38,795 nucleotides of DNA from CAZETJ01 sp964514575 (GTDB lineage: Bacteria; Patescibacteriota; Saccharimonadia; Saccharimonadales; UBA10212), in NCBI GenBank assembly GCA_964514575.1, contig CAZETJ010000006.1:1-38795 (forward strand). The letters are read 5' to 3'. Position 1 is the first letter of the stretch, and each line of letters begins with the position of its first letter. Position numbers and translations under genes: made by a program. The notes beneath the pieces are model-generated. The model was given only the letters and a program-made list of their open reading frames with translations. It was not told the DNA's origin and searched no databases. Of the stretch, positions 7,169 through 14,835 are shown in pieces.

Positions 7169-7579
7169 TTAGTAAACCCTACAAATTAGTTCGCCGCCAA
7201 GCTTTTTGGCAACGGCATCTTGGCCAGACATAACACCCTTGGAGGTCGAGACTACGACAATGCCGCGGCCACGCTTGATCTTAGGTATCTCGGCAGATTT
7301 GACGTACATCCGTCGGCCCGGCGAGCTTAGACGAGTAATCTCGGTAATACTTGGCGATTCCGTTTCATGATTAATTACAATGACCAGCTGTTTGCGGCCA
7401 TTTTCGGACTCGGTTTTGACTTCGCGTAAGAAGCCATTGGACAGCAAGATCTTAGCCACGGTCTCTTTAAGCGTAGAGTGCGGCAAGTCGATTTCGCGGC
7501 GATTAACAGCCATCGCGTTGCGAATTCGCGTTAGCATGTCGGCGATAGGATCGGTGGAAATTACAGTGGATCGTTTCAT
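7169..7579 (-). CDS. rpsH: 30S ribosomal protein S8
   Basis: 136 aa, uS8. DPIADMLTRIRNAMAVNRR at the start and the C-terminal signature GRGIVVVSTSKGVMSGQDA are present. S8 binds the central domain of 16S rRNA and, in well-studied bacteria, represses the spc operon by binding its mRNA; whether that holds here cannot be read from the sequence. Confidence 0.97.
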   Translation of the reverse strand: MKRSTVISTDPIADMLTRIRNAMAVNRREIDLPHSTLKETVAKILLSNGFLREVKTESENGRKQLVIVINHETESPSITEITRLSSPGRRMYVKSAEIPKIKRGRGIVVVSTSKGVMSGQDAVAKKLGGELICRVY

Positions 7580-7583
7580 ATGC

Positions 7584-7853
7584 TTACCAACTAGCCTTCG
7601 TTATTCCAGGGATTTCTCCCTTAGATGCGTGTTCGCGGAAGGCAATGCGGCTTAGGCCGAACTGTCGCATATAGCCTCTGGCTCGGCCGGTTTCGGCGCA
7701 GCGGTTGGTGTGGCGGGTTGGGCTTGAATTGCGTGGTAGCAAGGCCAGGCTTTCCCAGTCGCCGGCAGCTTTAAGCTCTGCCCGTCTGACGGCGTATTTA
7801 GCGATCATTCTGTCGCGCTTGGCATCACGTGCCAGGGATGACTTTTTAGCCAT
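7584..7853 (-). CDS. rpsN: 30S ribosomal protein S14, zinc-free type
   Basis: 89 aa, the long uS14 form with a single Cys in place of the CxxC-CxxC zinc motif (NRCAETGRARGYMRQFGLSR). S14 sits in the 30S head. The ATG overlaps the rplE stop (TAATG). The zinc-free type fits the loss of zinc sites in RpoC in the same window. Confidence 0.97.
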   Translation of the reverse strand: MAKKSSLARDAKRDRMIAKYAVRRAELKAAGDWESLALLPRNSSPTRHTNRCAETGRARGYMRQFGLSRIAFREHASKGEIPGITKASW

Positions 7854-8428
7854 TATTGGTCTCCTTTTTCGAACGGCATACCGAGTTTCTCCAGTAGGGC
7901 TTTGGCATGGTCCGGGTTTTTAGCTGAAATTGTAAATATAATCTGCAGGCCGTGGGCTGTGGCGGTGTCTTCGTAAGAAAGCTCTGGAAAGACTGACTGG
8001 TCGGATAGGCCGATACTATAGTTGCCCTGCTTATCGAAAGATTTGCTGGCGACGCCGTGAAAGTCACGCAGCCTCGGCAATACCAGATTAATGAAACGGT
8101 CGGCGAATTCATACATCCGGTTGCCGCGGAGCGTCACCATGACGCCAATCTTGCTGCCCTCGCGCAGTTTGAAGGTGGCAATTGACTTCTTAGCGACGGT
8201 TTCAACAGGATGCTGGCCGGTAATTTTAGCAATCGTATTAGAGGCCACTTCCAGGATTCGTTTCTCGTCCTTAGCCTTGCCTAGGCCGGCATTGACTGTA
8301 ATTTTCTCTAAGCGCGGTACTTCTAAGATATTTGACAGCTCAAGCTCTTTTTGGAGCTGTTTAGCAATCTCGGCATTGTAGCGAATCTTTAGTCGCGGCT
8401 GGTAGGCGGTTTTAGCAGTAGCAGCCAT
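7853..8428 (-). CDS. rplE: 50S ribosomal protein L5
   Basis: 191 aa, uL5, which binds 5S rRNA and the P-site tRNA. Typical segments are LEKITVNAGLGKAK, LREGSKIGVMVTLRG and LPRLRDFHGV. Start at 8428 overlaps the stop of a 37-codon ORF upstream (TAATG) and is preceded by GAGGAG inside that ORF. Confidence 0.97.
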   Translation of the reverse strand: MAATAKTAYQPRLKIRYNAEIAKQLQKELELSNILEVPRLEKITVNAGLGKAKDEKRILEVASNTIAKITGQHPVETVAKKSIATFKLREGSKIGVMVTLRGNRMYEFADRFINLVLPRLRDFHGVASKSFDKQGNYSIGLSDQSVFPELSYEDTATAHGLQIIFTISAKNPDHAKALLEKLGMPFEKGDQ

Positions 8429-8541
8429 TACTTTATCTCCTCAACGACCCATAGGACAAACCTACGGTTTTTCCTATCGCGCCAGGCCCCGAATGAATCG
8501 GAGGCTCGGGCTGTCTTTTCCCTAGAATACAACCGCTTCAT
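8428..8541 (-). CDS. Basic 37-residue ORF coupled between rplX and rplE
   Basis: A 38-codon frame exactly fills the 113-base interval between rplX and rplE. Its ATG (8541) shares one base with the rplX stop and its TAA (8430-8428) shares one base with the rplE ATG, both as TAATG. AAGGAG lies nine bases before its start. The product starts MKRLYSREKTARASDSFG and ends FVLWVVEEIK; 11 of 37 residues are Lys/Arg. No standard ribosomal protein gene lies here in bacteria. The perfect double coupling argues for translation; a ribosome- or RNA-binding role is inference. Confidence 0.7.
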   Translation of the reverse strand: MKRLYSREKTARASDSFGAWRDRKNRRFVLWVVEEIK

Positions 8542-8882
8542 TATTTCAGCTCCTTATTTGACGTTTTCATGATTCGGGTCTTAGCGCCTTCTTTGTCGAG
8601 CTTATAGCCAATGCGCGAAGGCTTCTTCTTGGCGGCATCGTACAGACCGACTTTACTGACCCAGATTGGCTTGGTTATCTCAAAAATACCTCCCTGTGGA
8701 TGAATTCGGGTTGGCTTGACGTGTTTCTTGACGATATTAATGCCCTCAACGGTTACCTTGTTGAGCATCGGGTGAACCGCGGTTATCTTGCCGGTTCGGC
8801 CTTTATATTTGCCAGCGCGAACAATCACAGTGTCGCCTTTCTTCAGTCGGATCTTATATACCTTTTCAGTCTTAGTACGCAT
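8541..8882 (-). CDS. rplX: 50S ribosomal protein L24
   Basis: 113 aa, uL24, an assembly-initiating protein at the tunnel exit. The KOW motif (KGDTVIVRAGKYKGRTGKI) is at residues 15-33. It shares one base with the rplN stop upstream and one with the 37-codon ORF downstream. Confidence 0.97.
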   Translation of the reverse strand: MRTKTEKVYKIRLKKGDTVIVRAGKYKGRTGKITAVHPMLNKVTVEGINIVKKHVKPTRIHPQGGIFEITKPIWVSKVGLYDAAKKKPSRIGYKLDKEGAKTRIMKTSNKELK

Positions 8883-9253
8883 TACAGGACCTCCGGTGCT
8901 AAGGAAATTATTCTGGGGTAACCAAGTTCACGCAGTTCGCGCGGAACCGGGCCGAAAATACGTGTGCCCCTTGGGCTTTTATCGTCCTCGGCCAGAACTA
9001 CCGCGGCGTTGTCATCAAAAGATATAAACGAGCCATCAGCCCGGCGAATCGGCGTCTTGGTCCGAACGATTACGGCTTTGACGATAGTTTTTCGTTTAAC
9101 GGCGCCGGCTGGGTTAGCCGTTTTAACGCTAGCCACAATCACATCACCGACTCGCGCATAACGCCGGCCTGAGCCGCCCAGCACGCGAATGCACTGTATG
9201 GTGCGGGCGCCGCTGTTATCGGTAGCGATTAATTTTGACTCTTGCTGAATCAC
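8882..9253 (-). CDS. rplN: 50S ribosomal protein L14
   Basis: 123 aa, uL14, with MIQQESKLIATDNSGARTI at the start and the PRGTRIFGPVPRELRE signature. It forms an intersubunit bridge with 16S rRNA. Overlaps rpsQ by ATGA. Confidence 0.97.
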   Translation of the reverse strand: MIQQESKLIATDNSGARTIQCIRVLGGSGRRYARVGDVIVASVKTANPAGAVKRKTIVKAVIVRTKTPIRRADGSFISFDDNAAVVLAEDDKSPRGTRIFGPVPRELRELGYPRIISLAPEVL

Positions 9254-9645
9254 TTCTTACTCCTGGAAGGTTTCTTAGCATCTTCTTCGACTGGCTCGGC
9301 TTCTTCGGCTGGTTCCGCATCTTTGACGACTGGTTTAGGTGCCGCCACAACTGGTACCTCTTCCGCAGGAATGTCGGCCACAGCGTCAGCCTCCTCAAAT
9401 CCAGCGGCCGCCCTTTGCAAGATCTTCTCTAGTCGAAAATGCTTGCGGGCGCTAATCGGGCGGCATTCAGTCACCATTACCAGATCGCCCGGCTTCGACT
9501 CGTTCTTCTCATCATGAGCCATGAATTTGGTGTTAACCGTGTACTGCTTCTTGTAGAGTGGGTGCGTCTTGCGCTCGGTGACAGTAAGAACAATGGTTTT
9601 ATCGGACTTCGCGGAGGTAACTTTGCCTATTAGGGAGCGGGCCAT
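9250..9645 (-). CDS. rpsQ: 30S ribosomal protein S17 with acidic C-terminal tail
   Basis: 131 aa against about 85 for usual uS17. Residues 1-82 are the OB-fold core (GKVTSAKSDKTIVLTVTERK, PGDLVMVTECRPISARKHFRL). About 45 extra residues follow, rich in Glu, Ala, Pro and Val (EEVPVVAAPKPVVKDAEPAE) and ending in basic RSKK. Such low-complexity tails are usually disordered; its role is unknown. Overlaps rpmC by one base. Confidence 0.95.
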   Translation of the reverse strand: MARSLIGKVTSAKSDKTIVLTVTERKTHPLYKKQYTVNTKFMAHDEKNESKPGDLVMVTECRPISARKHFRLEKILQRAAAGFEEADAVADIPAEEVPVVAAPKPVVKDAEPAEEAEPVEEDAKKPSRSKK

Positions 9646-9845
9646 TATATTGCCTCCTTGTTAAATTGCTCGGACAAAACTGTCAGCATGCGGGCTAGAT
9701 CGCGGCGTTTGGCACGGATAATTCGGGTGTTTTGAACCTCGCCGTTATATAGGCGGCGCTTTAGCTCAGCGATTTCGTCGCGTAACTCGCCGCTCTTCTT
9801 GGCTACATCTTCGGTCTTTAGTTTACGGATTTCAGCGATTTTCAT
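9645..9845 (-). CDS. rpmC: 50S ribosomal protein L29
   Basis: 66 aa, uL29, a two-helix protein at the tunnel exit near L23. The signature RRLYNGEVQNTRIIRAKRRDLAR is recognisable. Located between rplP and rpsQ as in most bacteria. Confidence 0.95.
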   Translation of the reverse strand: MKIAEIRKLKTEDVAKKSGELRDEIAELKRRLYNGEVQNTRIIRAKRRDLARMLTVLSEQFNKEAI

Positions 9846-9849
9846 AACC

Positions 9850-10266
9850 TTAAACCTCGTCCTTCACCAAAAAGCGCGTTTTGATTGGGAGTTTATGACC
9901 GGCCAGGCGCATAGCTTCCTGGGCGACTTCAATTGGCACTCCGTCCATCTCAAATAGGACGGTACCGGGCTTAACTTTGGCTACGAAAAATTCCGGGTTA
10001 CCCTTGCCGCTGCCCATTTTGACATCCTGAGGTTTGCGGGTTACTGGGGTGTGTGGAAAAACGCGGATCCAGATTTGGCCGCCGCGTTTAACGTAGCGGG
10101 TCATGGCTTGGCGGGAAGCTTCGATCTGGCGGCTGGAGATTCGGTCGCTTTGCTCGCTAACCAGTCCGTAGCGTCCGTAGGCAATCGTTTCCATGGACGT
10201 AGCTGTGCCGCCGTGGATTTTACCCTTTCGGACTTTTCGGAATTTAGTTCGGGATGGCATTAACAT
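9850..10266 (-). CDS. rplP: 50S ribosomal protein L16
   Basis: 138 aa, uL16. MLMPSRTKFRK matches the canonical start, so the ATG at 10266 (overlapping the rpsC stop, TAATG) is kept. GGQIWIRVFPHTPVTRKPQDVKMGSGKG is the conserved loop near the peptidyl transferase centre and tRNA sites. Confidence 0.97.
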   Translation of the reverse strand: MLMPSRTKFRKVRKGKIHGGTATSMETIAYGRYGLVSEQSDRISSRQIEASRQAMTRYVKRGGQIWIRVFPHTPVTRKPQDVKMGSGKGNPEFFVAKVKPGTVLFEMDGVPIEVAQEAMRLAGHKLPIKTRFLVKDEV

Positions 10267-10895
10267 TAGGCTTCCCCCCGGTAGATCCAGACCTTAACAC
10301 CGACGATACCGGCGCCAGGATAAAGTGCCCGGGCGCTAGCAAAATCGATATCAGCTCTCAGGGTATGCAGCGGCACGCTGCCTTGGACTTCTTTTTCGCG
10401 GCGGCTCATTTCCATACCGCCCAAGCGGCCAGCTACTTCTATACGGACGCCCTTAGCGCCGGCTCGCATAGTTGCGCTAGCTGACTGCTTAATAGCCCGA
10501 CGATAGGCAATACGACGTTCTAGCTGGTGGGCTATATTCTCCGCCACTAACTTGGCTTGCAGCTCGGGGCGCTTAATTTCCTCGATATTTATACGGGTAG
10601 GAACGCCGTAAAGCTTCTCGATGGCCTCTTTAAGTTCGGCTGCACCAGAACCGCCCCGACCAATGACTACGCCGGCTTTGGCCGTCTGAATGGTCACGGT
10701 GACGAGGTTCGGTGAGCGTTCAATATCCACCTTGCTGATAGCAGCTCGCGTGCCGAGTTTATCGACTATCAGTTTTCGAGCAGCCAAATCCTGCTTTAGG
10801 TAAGTAGCGTATTCACGCTTGCCGGCGAACCAGCGGCTGCGCCAATCTTTATTGACCTGGAGACGCATGCTGATTGGATTAACTTTTTGGCCCAT
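10266..10895 (-). CDS. rpsC: 30S ribosomal protein S3
   Basis: 209 aa, uS3. MGQKVNPISMRL at the start, the KH-type segment VIGRGGSGAAELKEAIEKL and the C-terminal signature PLHTLRADIDFASARA are visible. With S4 and S5 it lines the mRNA entry site. Starts on the last base of the rplV stop. Confidence 0.97.
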   Translation of the reverse strand: MGQKVNPISMRLQVNKDWRSRWFAGKREYATYLKQDLAARKLIVDKLGTRAAISKVDIERSPNLVTVTIQTAKAGVVIGRGGSGAAELKEAIEKLYGVPTRINIEEIKRPELQAKLVAENIAHQLERRIAYRRAIKQSASATMRAGAKGVRIEVAGRLGGMEMSRREKEVQGSVPLHTLRADIDFASARALYPGAGIVGVKVWIYRGEA

Positions 10896-11278
10896 TATTC
10901 AGTCTCCTTAGCGGCTACCTTAGCAGCTGGTTTTTTGATCTCGCGCTTCTCGCCATCGACAACAACTTTAATATGGCTGGTCTTGCGCTGAAACGGCAAA
11001 GCACGCCCGCGGGCAGCTGGGCGATAGCGTTTTAGGCGCGGTCCAGGCGTGATGAAAATATGTGTAATGGTTAGAGTTCCAGGCTTCAAACTGTGGTTGT
11101 GCTCGGCGTTAGCCTGAGCGCTTTTAATGGTCTCAAGGACGTAGTGAGCTGAGCGACGTGGAGTATGCTCCAAAATAGTCAAAGCGTCCGCTACAGTGCG
11201 TCCGCGGACCAAAGAGGCTACTACGCCGACTTTACGCGGGCTCATACGAACTCCTTTAGATAAAGCCGTGACTGGCAT
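10895..11278 (-). CDS. rplV: 50S ribosomal protein L22
   Basis: 127 aa from the ATG at 11278, which has AGGAG six bases upstream and begins MPVTALSKGVRMSPRK like other uL22; an in-frame extension further upstream would run through rpsS and is rejected. The long beta-hairpin region (PGPRLKRYRPAARGRALPFQRKT) reaches into the exit tunnel. Lys/Ala-rich tail. Confidence 0.95.
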   Translation of the reverse strand: MPVTALSKGVRMSPRKVGVVASLVRGRTVADALTILEHTPRRSAHYVLETIKSAQANAEHNHSLKPGTLTITHIFITPGPRLKRYRPAARGRALPFQRKTSHIKVVVDGEKREIKKPAAKVAAKETE

Positions 11279-11279
11279 A

Positions 11280-11579
11280 CTAGGCTCCTGCTCCCGATGA
11301 TTCGCTACCTTGGGACTTAGCGAGCTTACCACCGTGGCTGCGGAACTTGCGAGTTGGCGCAAATTCACCCAGTTTATGACCAACCATGTTCTCGGTAACA
11401 AACACTGGCACGTGGACTTTGCCGTTGTGTACTGCGAAGGTCCGACCTACAAAGTCGGGTGAAACCGTAGAGGCTCGAGCCCATGTTCGGATAACAGAGC
11501 GGTCATCCGGACCGAGCGCGGCCACTTTCTTGGCTAGCTTGGGATCTATAAACGGTCCTTTTTTAAGTGAGCGGCTCAT
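11280..11579 (-). CDS. rpsS: 30S ribosomal protein S19
   Basis: 99 aa, uS19. MSRSLKKGPFIDPKL at the start and the signature NMVGHKLGEFAPTRKFRSHG are typical. Located in the 30S head. The rplV Shine-Dalgarno lies in its last codons. Confidence 0.97.
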   Translation of the reverse strand: MSRSLKKGPFIDPKLAKKVAALGPDDRSVIRTWARASTVSPDFVGRTFAVHNGKVHVPVFVTENMVGHKLGEFAPTRKFRSHGGKLAKSQGSESSGAGA

Positions 11580-11582
11580 AGT

Positions 11583-12419
11583 CTATCTCCTCTTTCCTAG
11601 ATGACGGCTTCGGATAATCATCTTATCAGTCGATTTACGGCGGCGAGTTTTATAACCTAGAGTTTTTTGTCCCCAAGGTGTACGAGGATCTTTAGCGGTA
11701 CCATGTCGGCCGCCGTCTCCACCGCCATGTGGGTGGTCAGCCGCGTTCATAACTACGCCGCGGACGGTCGGACGGATGCCCATGCGACGCTTGCGGCCGG
11801 CTGAGCCAATCTGGACATTCTGATGCTGCTCGTTGCCGACTATACCAATGGTTGCCATACAGTTAACACTAACCTGGCGGATCTCACCGCTTGGCAAACG
11901 GAGCTGGGCGTAATCCCCCTCTTTGGCGATCAACTGGGCGTTGGTGCCAGCGCTACGCACTAGTTGGGCGCCCTTACCGGGTTGCAACTCTATGGCGTGA
12001 ACCTGAGTTCCAGTTGGGATAGCACTGAGCGGTAGACGGTTACCGGTTTCGATAGAGCCTTCTTCGGCCACCACAAACTTACGGCCCGGTTTCATGCCGC
12101 GGGCAGCCAGTACGTAGTGGTACTTGCCGTTTTGATCTTTAATTCGGGCAATTCGGGCGCTGCGATTAGGATCATATTCGATATGCTCAATCACTGCCTG
12201 GGTGCCCGCTTCCGGCTTAAAATTAACCAATCTGTAATACTGCCGAACACCGCCGCCACGATGGCGGACAGTGATACGACCTTGGTTATTGCGTCCAACA
12301 GGGCCTTTTTTGATTCTGAGCAGGCTCTTAATCGGCTTCTTGGCCGTTATCTGGGCAAAATCCTGAGTGGTCATGCCGCGTTGACCTGGAGTCGTCGGAT
12401 TATAAGCTCGAATTGCCAT
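11583..12419 (-). CDS. rplB: 50S ribosomal protein L2
   Basis: 278 aa, uL2, needed for subunit joining and peptidyl transfer. The functionally important loop reads NAADHPHGGGDGGRHG near residue 225 (the common form has GGGEGR), followed by PWGQKTLGYKTRRRK. Usual length; overlaps rplW by one base. Confidence 0.97.
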   Translation of the reverse strand: MAIRAYNPTTPGQRGMTTQDFAQITAKKPIKSLLRIKKGPVGRNNQGRITVRHRGGGVRQYYRLVNFKPEAGTQAVIEHIEYDPNRSARIARIKDQNGKYHYVLAARGMKPGRKFVVAEEGSIETGNRLPLSAIPTGTQVHAIELQPGKGAQLVRSAGTNAQLIAKEGDYAQLRLPSGEIRQVSVNCMATIGIVGNEQHQNVQIGSAGRKRRMGIRPTVRGVVMNAADHPHGGGDGGRHGTAKDPRTPWGQKTLGYKTRRRKSTDKMIIRSRHLGKRR

Positions 12420-12769
12420 TATTTATCCTTCTTGTCTTTCTTACTCTTAGCAGGCTCTTCGGTCTTTTCGGACTCGGTATTAAATAAAGGCAACTTCTGA
12501 TCCTTGGCTAATCTGACGTAGGCCTTGCGGATATCAGCGCGTTTGCCACGGGTAAATCGGCTGCGCCCTTTGTAAGTTCGCTTTGCTTTACCGGGTACGT
12601 TGGCAAGACGGACATCTTTAACATCTACCTCGTACTGAGCATTAACAGCATCAGCTACCTGGAATTTGTTAAGATCGCTGGAAACATCAAAAACGTAGGT
12701 GTTAAGCGCTTCGCTCAAACCGTAGGCTTTTTCGCTAGCTCGAGGTCTTAAGACTACAGATTTACTCAT
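12419..12769 (-). CDS. rplW: 50S ribosomal protein L23
   Basis: 116 aa, uL23, the docking site for trigger factor and SRP at the tunnel exit. LRPRASEKAYGLSEALNTYVF and the C-terminal signature YKGRSRFTRGKRADIRKAYV are visible. It has a Lys/Asp/Ser-rich tail of about 20 residues. Its start overlaps rplD by eight bases. Confidence 0.96.
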   Translation of the reverse strand: MSKSVVLRPRASEKAYGLSEALNTYVFDVSSDLNKFQVADAVNAQYEVDVKDVRLANVPGKAKRTYKGRSRFTRGKRADIRKAYVRLAKDQKLPLFNTESEKTEEPAKSKKDKKDK

Positions 12770-13406
12770 CTTTGTCTCCCAGGCGTTGGCTGAGCGTTTC
12801 TAGGGCGTCTTTAGCGATAACTACAGTGTCGGCATTCAGGACGTGGAAGGCGCTAAGCCGGCCAGCCTGTGCGACTTTGAGCTGGGGTAGATTGCGCGTG
12901 GCTCGCGCAACAAGCTCATCCCTGGTCTGTACGATCAGAAGAGTATTCTTGTCGACACCCATTTTCTTCAAGAGGCTCACCGTAGCCTTAACCTTGCCAT
13001 CAGTCGAGTTAAACGATTCTATAATCTTTATACGATCCTCTTGGGCTGCCAGCGATAGAGCCTGTCTAACGGACTGGCGCTTGGCTTTGACACTAAGTTT
13101 GCGAGTGTAGTTCTCTTGGCCAGTCGGACCAAAGGCTATACCGCCGCCGCGCCAGATAGGGTTACGGCTAGAACCGAAGCGTGCACGGCCGGTACCTTTT
13201 TGCCGCCACGGCTTAATACCACCACCGCTAACTTGGCCGCGCTTTTTGGTAACAGCATTATTGGTACGTTGATTGGCCAGATGCCCCAAGTAGGCGTCTT
13301 TCAACAGCTGGTGACTTTTGACCTCGATGCCAAAAACAGCCTTATCCAGCTCGGCTGGCGTAGTAGCCTTGGCACCAGTCTTTGTATAAGTTTCAACGGC
13401 GGCCAT
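12762..13406 (-). CDS. rplD: 50S ribosomal protein L4
   Basis: 214 aa from the ATG at 13406, two bases after the rplC stop. The loop region KKRGQVSGGGIKPWRQKGTG that enters the exit tunnel is present. In E. coli L4 also represses the S10 operon by binding its leader; the rplC leader here has an attenuator-like hairpin, so similar feedback is possible but not shown. Confidence 0.96.
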   Translation of the reverse strand: MAAVETYTKTGAKATTPAELDKAVFGIEVKSHQLLKDAYLGHLANQRTNNAVTKKRGQVSGGGIKPWRQKGTGRARFGSSRNPIWRGGGIAFGPTGQENYTRKLSVKAKRQSVRQALSLAAQEDRIKIIESFNSTDGKVKATVSLLKKMGVDKNTLLIVQTRDELVARATRNLPQLKVAQAGRLSAFHVLNADTVVIAKDALETLSQRLGDKDE

Positions 13407-13407
13407 C

Positions 13408-14025
13408 TTATTTTGCCTCTCGGAGCATGACGATGCCCTTTCGCGGACCAGGCACAGCGCCGCGAACACCGATTACGTTGAGTTCCATGTCGACCAAGGC
13501 AACCCTAAGGCGCTTGGTGGTAACTTTTTCGTGACCCATGTGACCAGCCATCTTCTTACCTTTTAGAATGTGCTGAGGATACATAGAACCGATCGAGCCG
13601 GGCCGGCGATAACTGCGACCGCCGTGGGTTTTGCGACCGCGCTGGAAGTTGTGGCGTTTAATCGTACCGGCGAAGCCTTTACCCTTGCTAATTCCGGTGA
13701 CATCTACGCTGTCGCCAACACTAAAAACGTCGGCGCTAAGTTTAGTGCCGACGATCTCGTTCTCATCCAGCTCATTGACGCGTACTTCACGAACAATCTT
13801 TGGGATAATGCCGGCGGCCTTAAAGTGACCTTTGGCGGACTTGCCGGCCTTTTTATCATTCTTTTCTTCGAAACCAAGCGCCAGGGCGGAATAGCCATCT
13901 ATGTCTACACTCTTTATCTGAGTAATAGTGTTGGGAGTGGCCGAAAGCAAAGTAACAGGAACAGCCGCGCCATCTTCATTGATGATGCTAGTCATGCCTA
14001 CTTTGCGGGTTATAAGAGCCTTCAC
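13408..14025 (-). CDS. rplC: 50S ribosomal protein L3
   Basis: 205 aa with a GTG start at 14025, giving the canonical MKALITRKVGMTSI; AGGAAG lies nine bases upstream. Signature FAGTIKRHNFQRGRKTHG near residue 115-135 reaches the peptidyl transferase centre. First gene of the S10-type run here, because rpsJ is placed upstream with tuf. Confidence 0.96.
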   Translation of the reverse strand: MKALITRKVGMTSIINEDGAAVPVTLLSATPNTITQIKSVDIDGYSALALGFEEKNDKKAGKSAKGHFKAAGIIPKIVREVRVNELDENEIVGTKLSADVFSVGDSVDVTGISKGKGFAGTIKRHNFQRGRKTHGGRSYRRPGSIGSMYPQHILKGKKMAGHMGHEKVTTKRLRVALVDMELNVIGVRGAVPGPRKGIVMLREAK

Positions 14026-14090
14026 TACTTCGTGCTTCCTTTGCCTTGGTTGACGTAAAGCTAGCCCCAAATTTCGAGGCACGCAGCTTA

Positions 14091-14154
14091 AAAATACTTG
14101 GCTTTGGCAGTTTCTACCCCTGTATTTGCGAGTGACTTGCCTAAAGTACCAAGT
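14091..14154 (-). terminator. Attenuator-like hairpin in the rplC leader
   Basis: On the minus strand ACTTGG, CTTT and GGC pair with GCC, AAAG and CCAAGT (14149-14154, 14143-14146, 14139-14141 with 14106-14108, 14102-14105, 14096-14101), a 13-bp stem with two small bulges and a 30-base loop. ATTTTTA follows immediately. It lies between the promoter and rplC, so it could terminate or attenuate. Confidence 0.6.
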
Positions 14155-14175
14155 TCAAAAAGCGCCTTTACTCGT

Positions 14176-14214
14176 AACAGATTAGCATAGTAAACTGACC
14201 TCTGTCAATCTGTT
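14176..14214. promoter_or_regulatory. rplC operon promoter framed by an 8-bp inverted repeat
   Basis: On the minus strand a perfect -35 TTGACA (14203-14208), a 16-base spacer and a GCTAAT -10 (14181-14186). AACAGATT (14176-14183) and AATCTGTT (14207-14214) form an inverted repeat overlapping both hexamers, an operator-like arrangement. Predicted leader of about 150 bases. Confidence 0.65.
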
Positions 14215-14228
14215 GCGAATTTTACAAG

Positions 14229-14558
14229 TTACATTTTGATTTCGGCATCGCAGCCGGCAGGCAGGCTCAAGTTCATGAGCGAATCGATAGTCTTCGGCGT
14301 TGGCTCGCTGATGTCGATCAGGCGTTTATGAACGCGCATTTCGAACTGTTCGCGGCCTTTCTTATAGACATGCGGGCTTTTGATTACAGTGTAGGTGCTC
14401 TTGCGGGTAGGCAGAGGTATTGGGCCGGAAATCTTGGCGCCAGTACGCAAAGCGGTATCAACTATTTGCTTAGCAGACTGGTCAATGACCTTGTGGTCAT
14501 AGGCCTTAAGACGGATACGAATCCGCTGTTTGATTTCTGGTTCTTTAGTCTCGGCCAT
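14229..14558 (-). CDS. rpsJ: 30S ribosomal protein S10
   Basis: 109 aa, uS10 (KQRIRIRLKAYDHKVIDQSA, GPIPLPTRKSTYTVIKSPHV). It works in the 30S head and in antitermination with NusB. It is separated from rplC by about 200 bases with a promoter and attenuator, and travels with tuf instead. Confidence 0.97.
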   Translation of the reverse strand: MAETKEPEIKQRIRIRLKAYDHKVIDQSAKQIVDTALRTGAKISGPIPLPTRKSTYTVIKSPHVYKKGREQFEMRVHKRLIDISEPTPKTIDSLMNLSLPAGCDAEIKM

Positions 14559-14561
14559 CTA

Positions 14562-14828
14562 TTACCATAATTCTACTGTGTTACCGTCCCAGCTCATAAC
14601 TTCACTGGGGTCAATCTCTGGATGAGCCGCTCTTAGGGCTTCCATTTCCTCGCGAACAGCAGCGTCCATGCGCGCTATCTGTTCCGGCGTTCTGCCGGCT
14701 CGCAATTCTTCATACGACGGTAAACCTGGAGGCGCTAAATACGGTCTTCCAGTTACAGGATCAATCTCGGGATCGGCGTCTTTTCTACTTGTTTCAGGTT
14801 GCTTTGGTTTTTCAAAGAAACGACGCAT
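14562..14828 (-). CDS. Orphan protein between tuf and rpsJ (88 aa)
   Basis: The ATG at 14828 (MRRFFEKPKQPETSRKDADP) lies eight bases after the tuf stop; a longer in-frame start would lie inside tuf. The protein is polar, Pro- and Glu-rich, with a probable helix around residues 45-70 (RTPEQIARMDAAVREEMEAL). No membrane helix, no family recognised. It ends four bases before the rpsJ start, so it belongs to the same transcript. Confidence 0.65.
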   Translation of the reverse strand: MRRFFEKPKQPETSRKDADPEIDPVTGRPYLAPPGLPSYEELRAGRTPEQIARMDAAVREEMEALRAAHPEIDPSEVMSWDGNTVELW

Positions 14829-14835
14829 TTGAGTC

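Noticed and set aside
13570..14058. A 162-codon plus-strand frame opposite rplC
   Set aside because: Antisense shadow of L3; no start signal and the composition follows the complementary codons.
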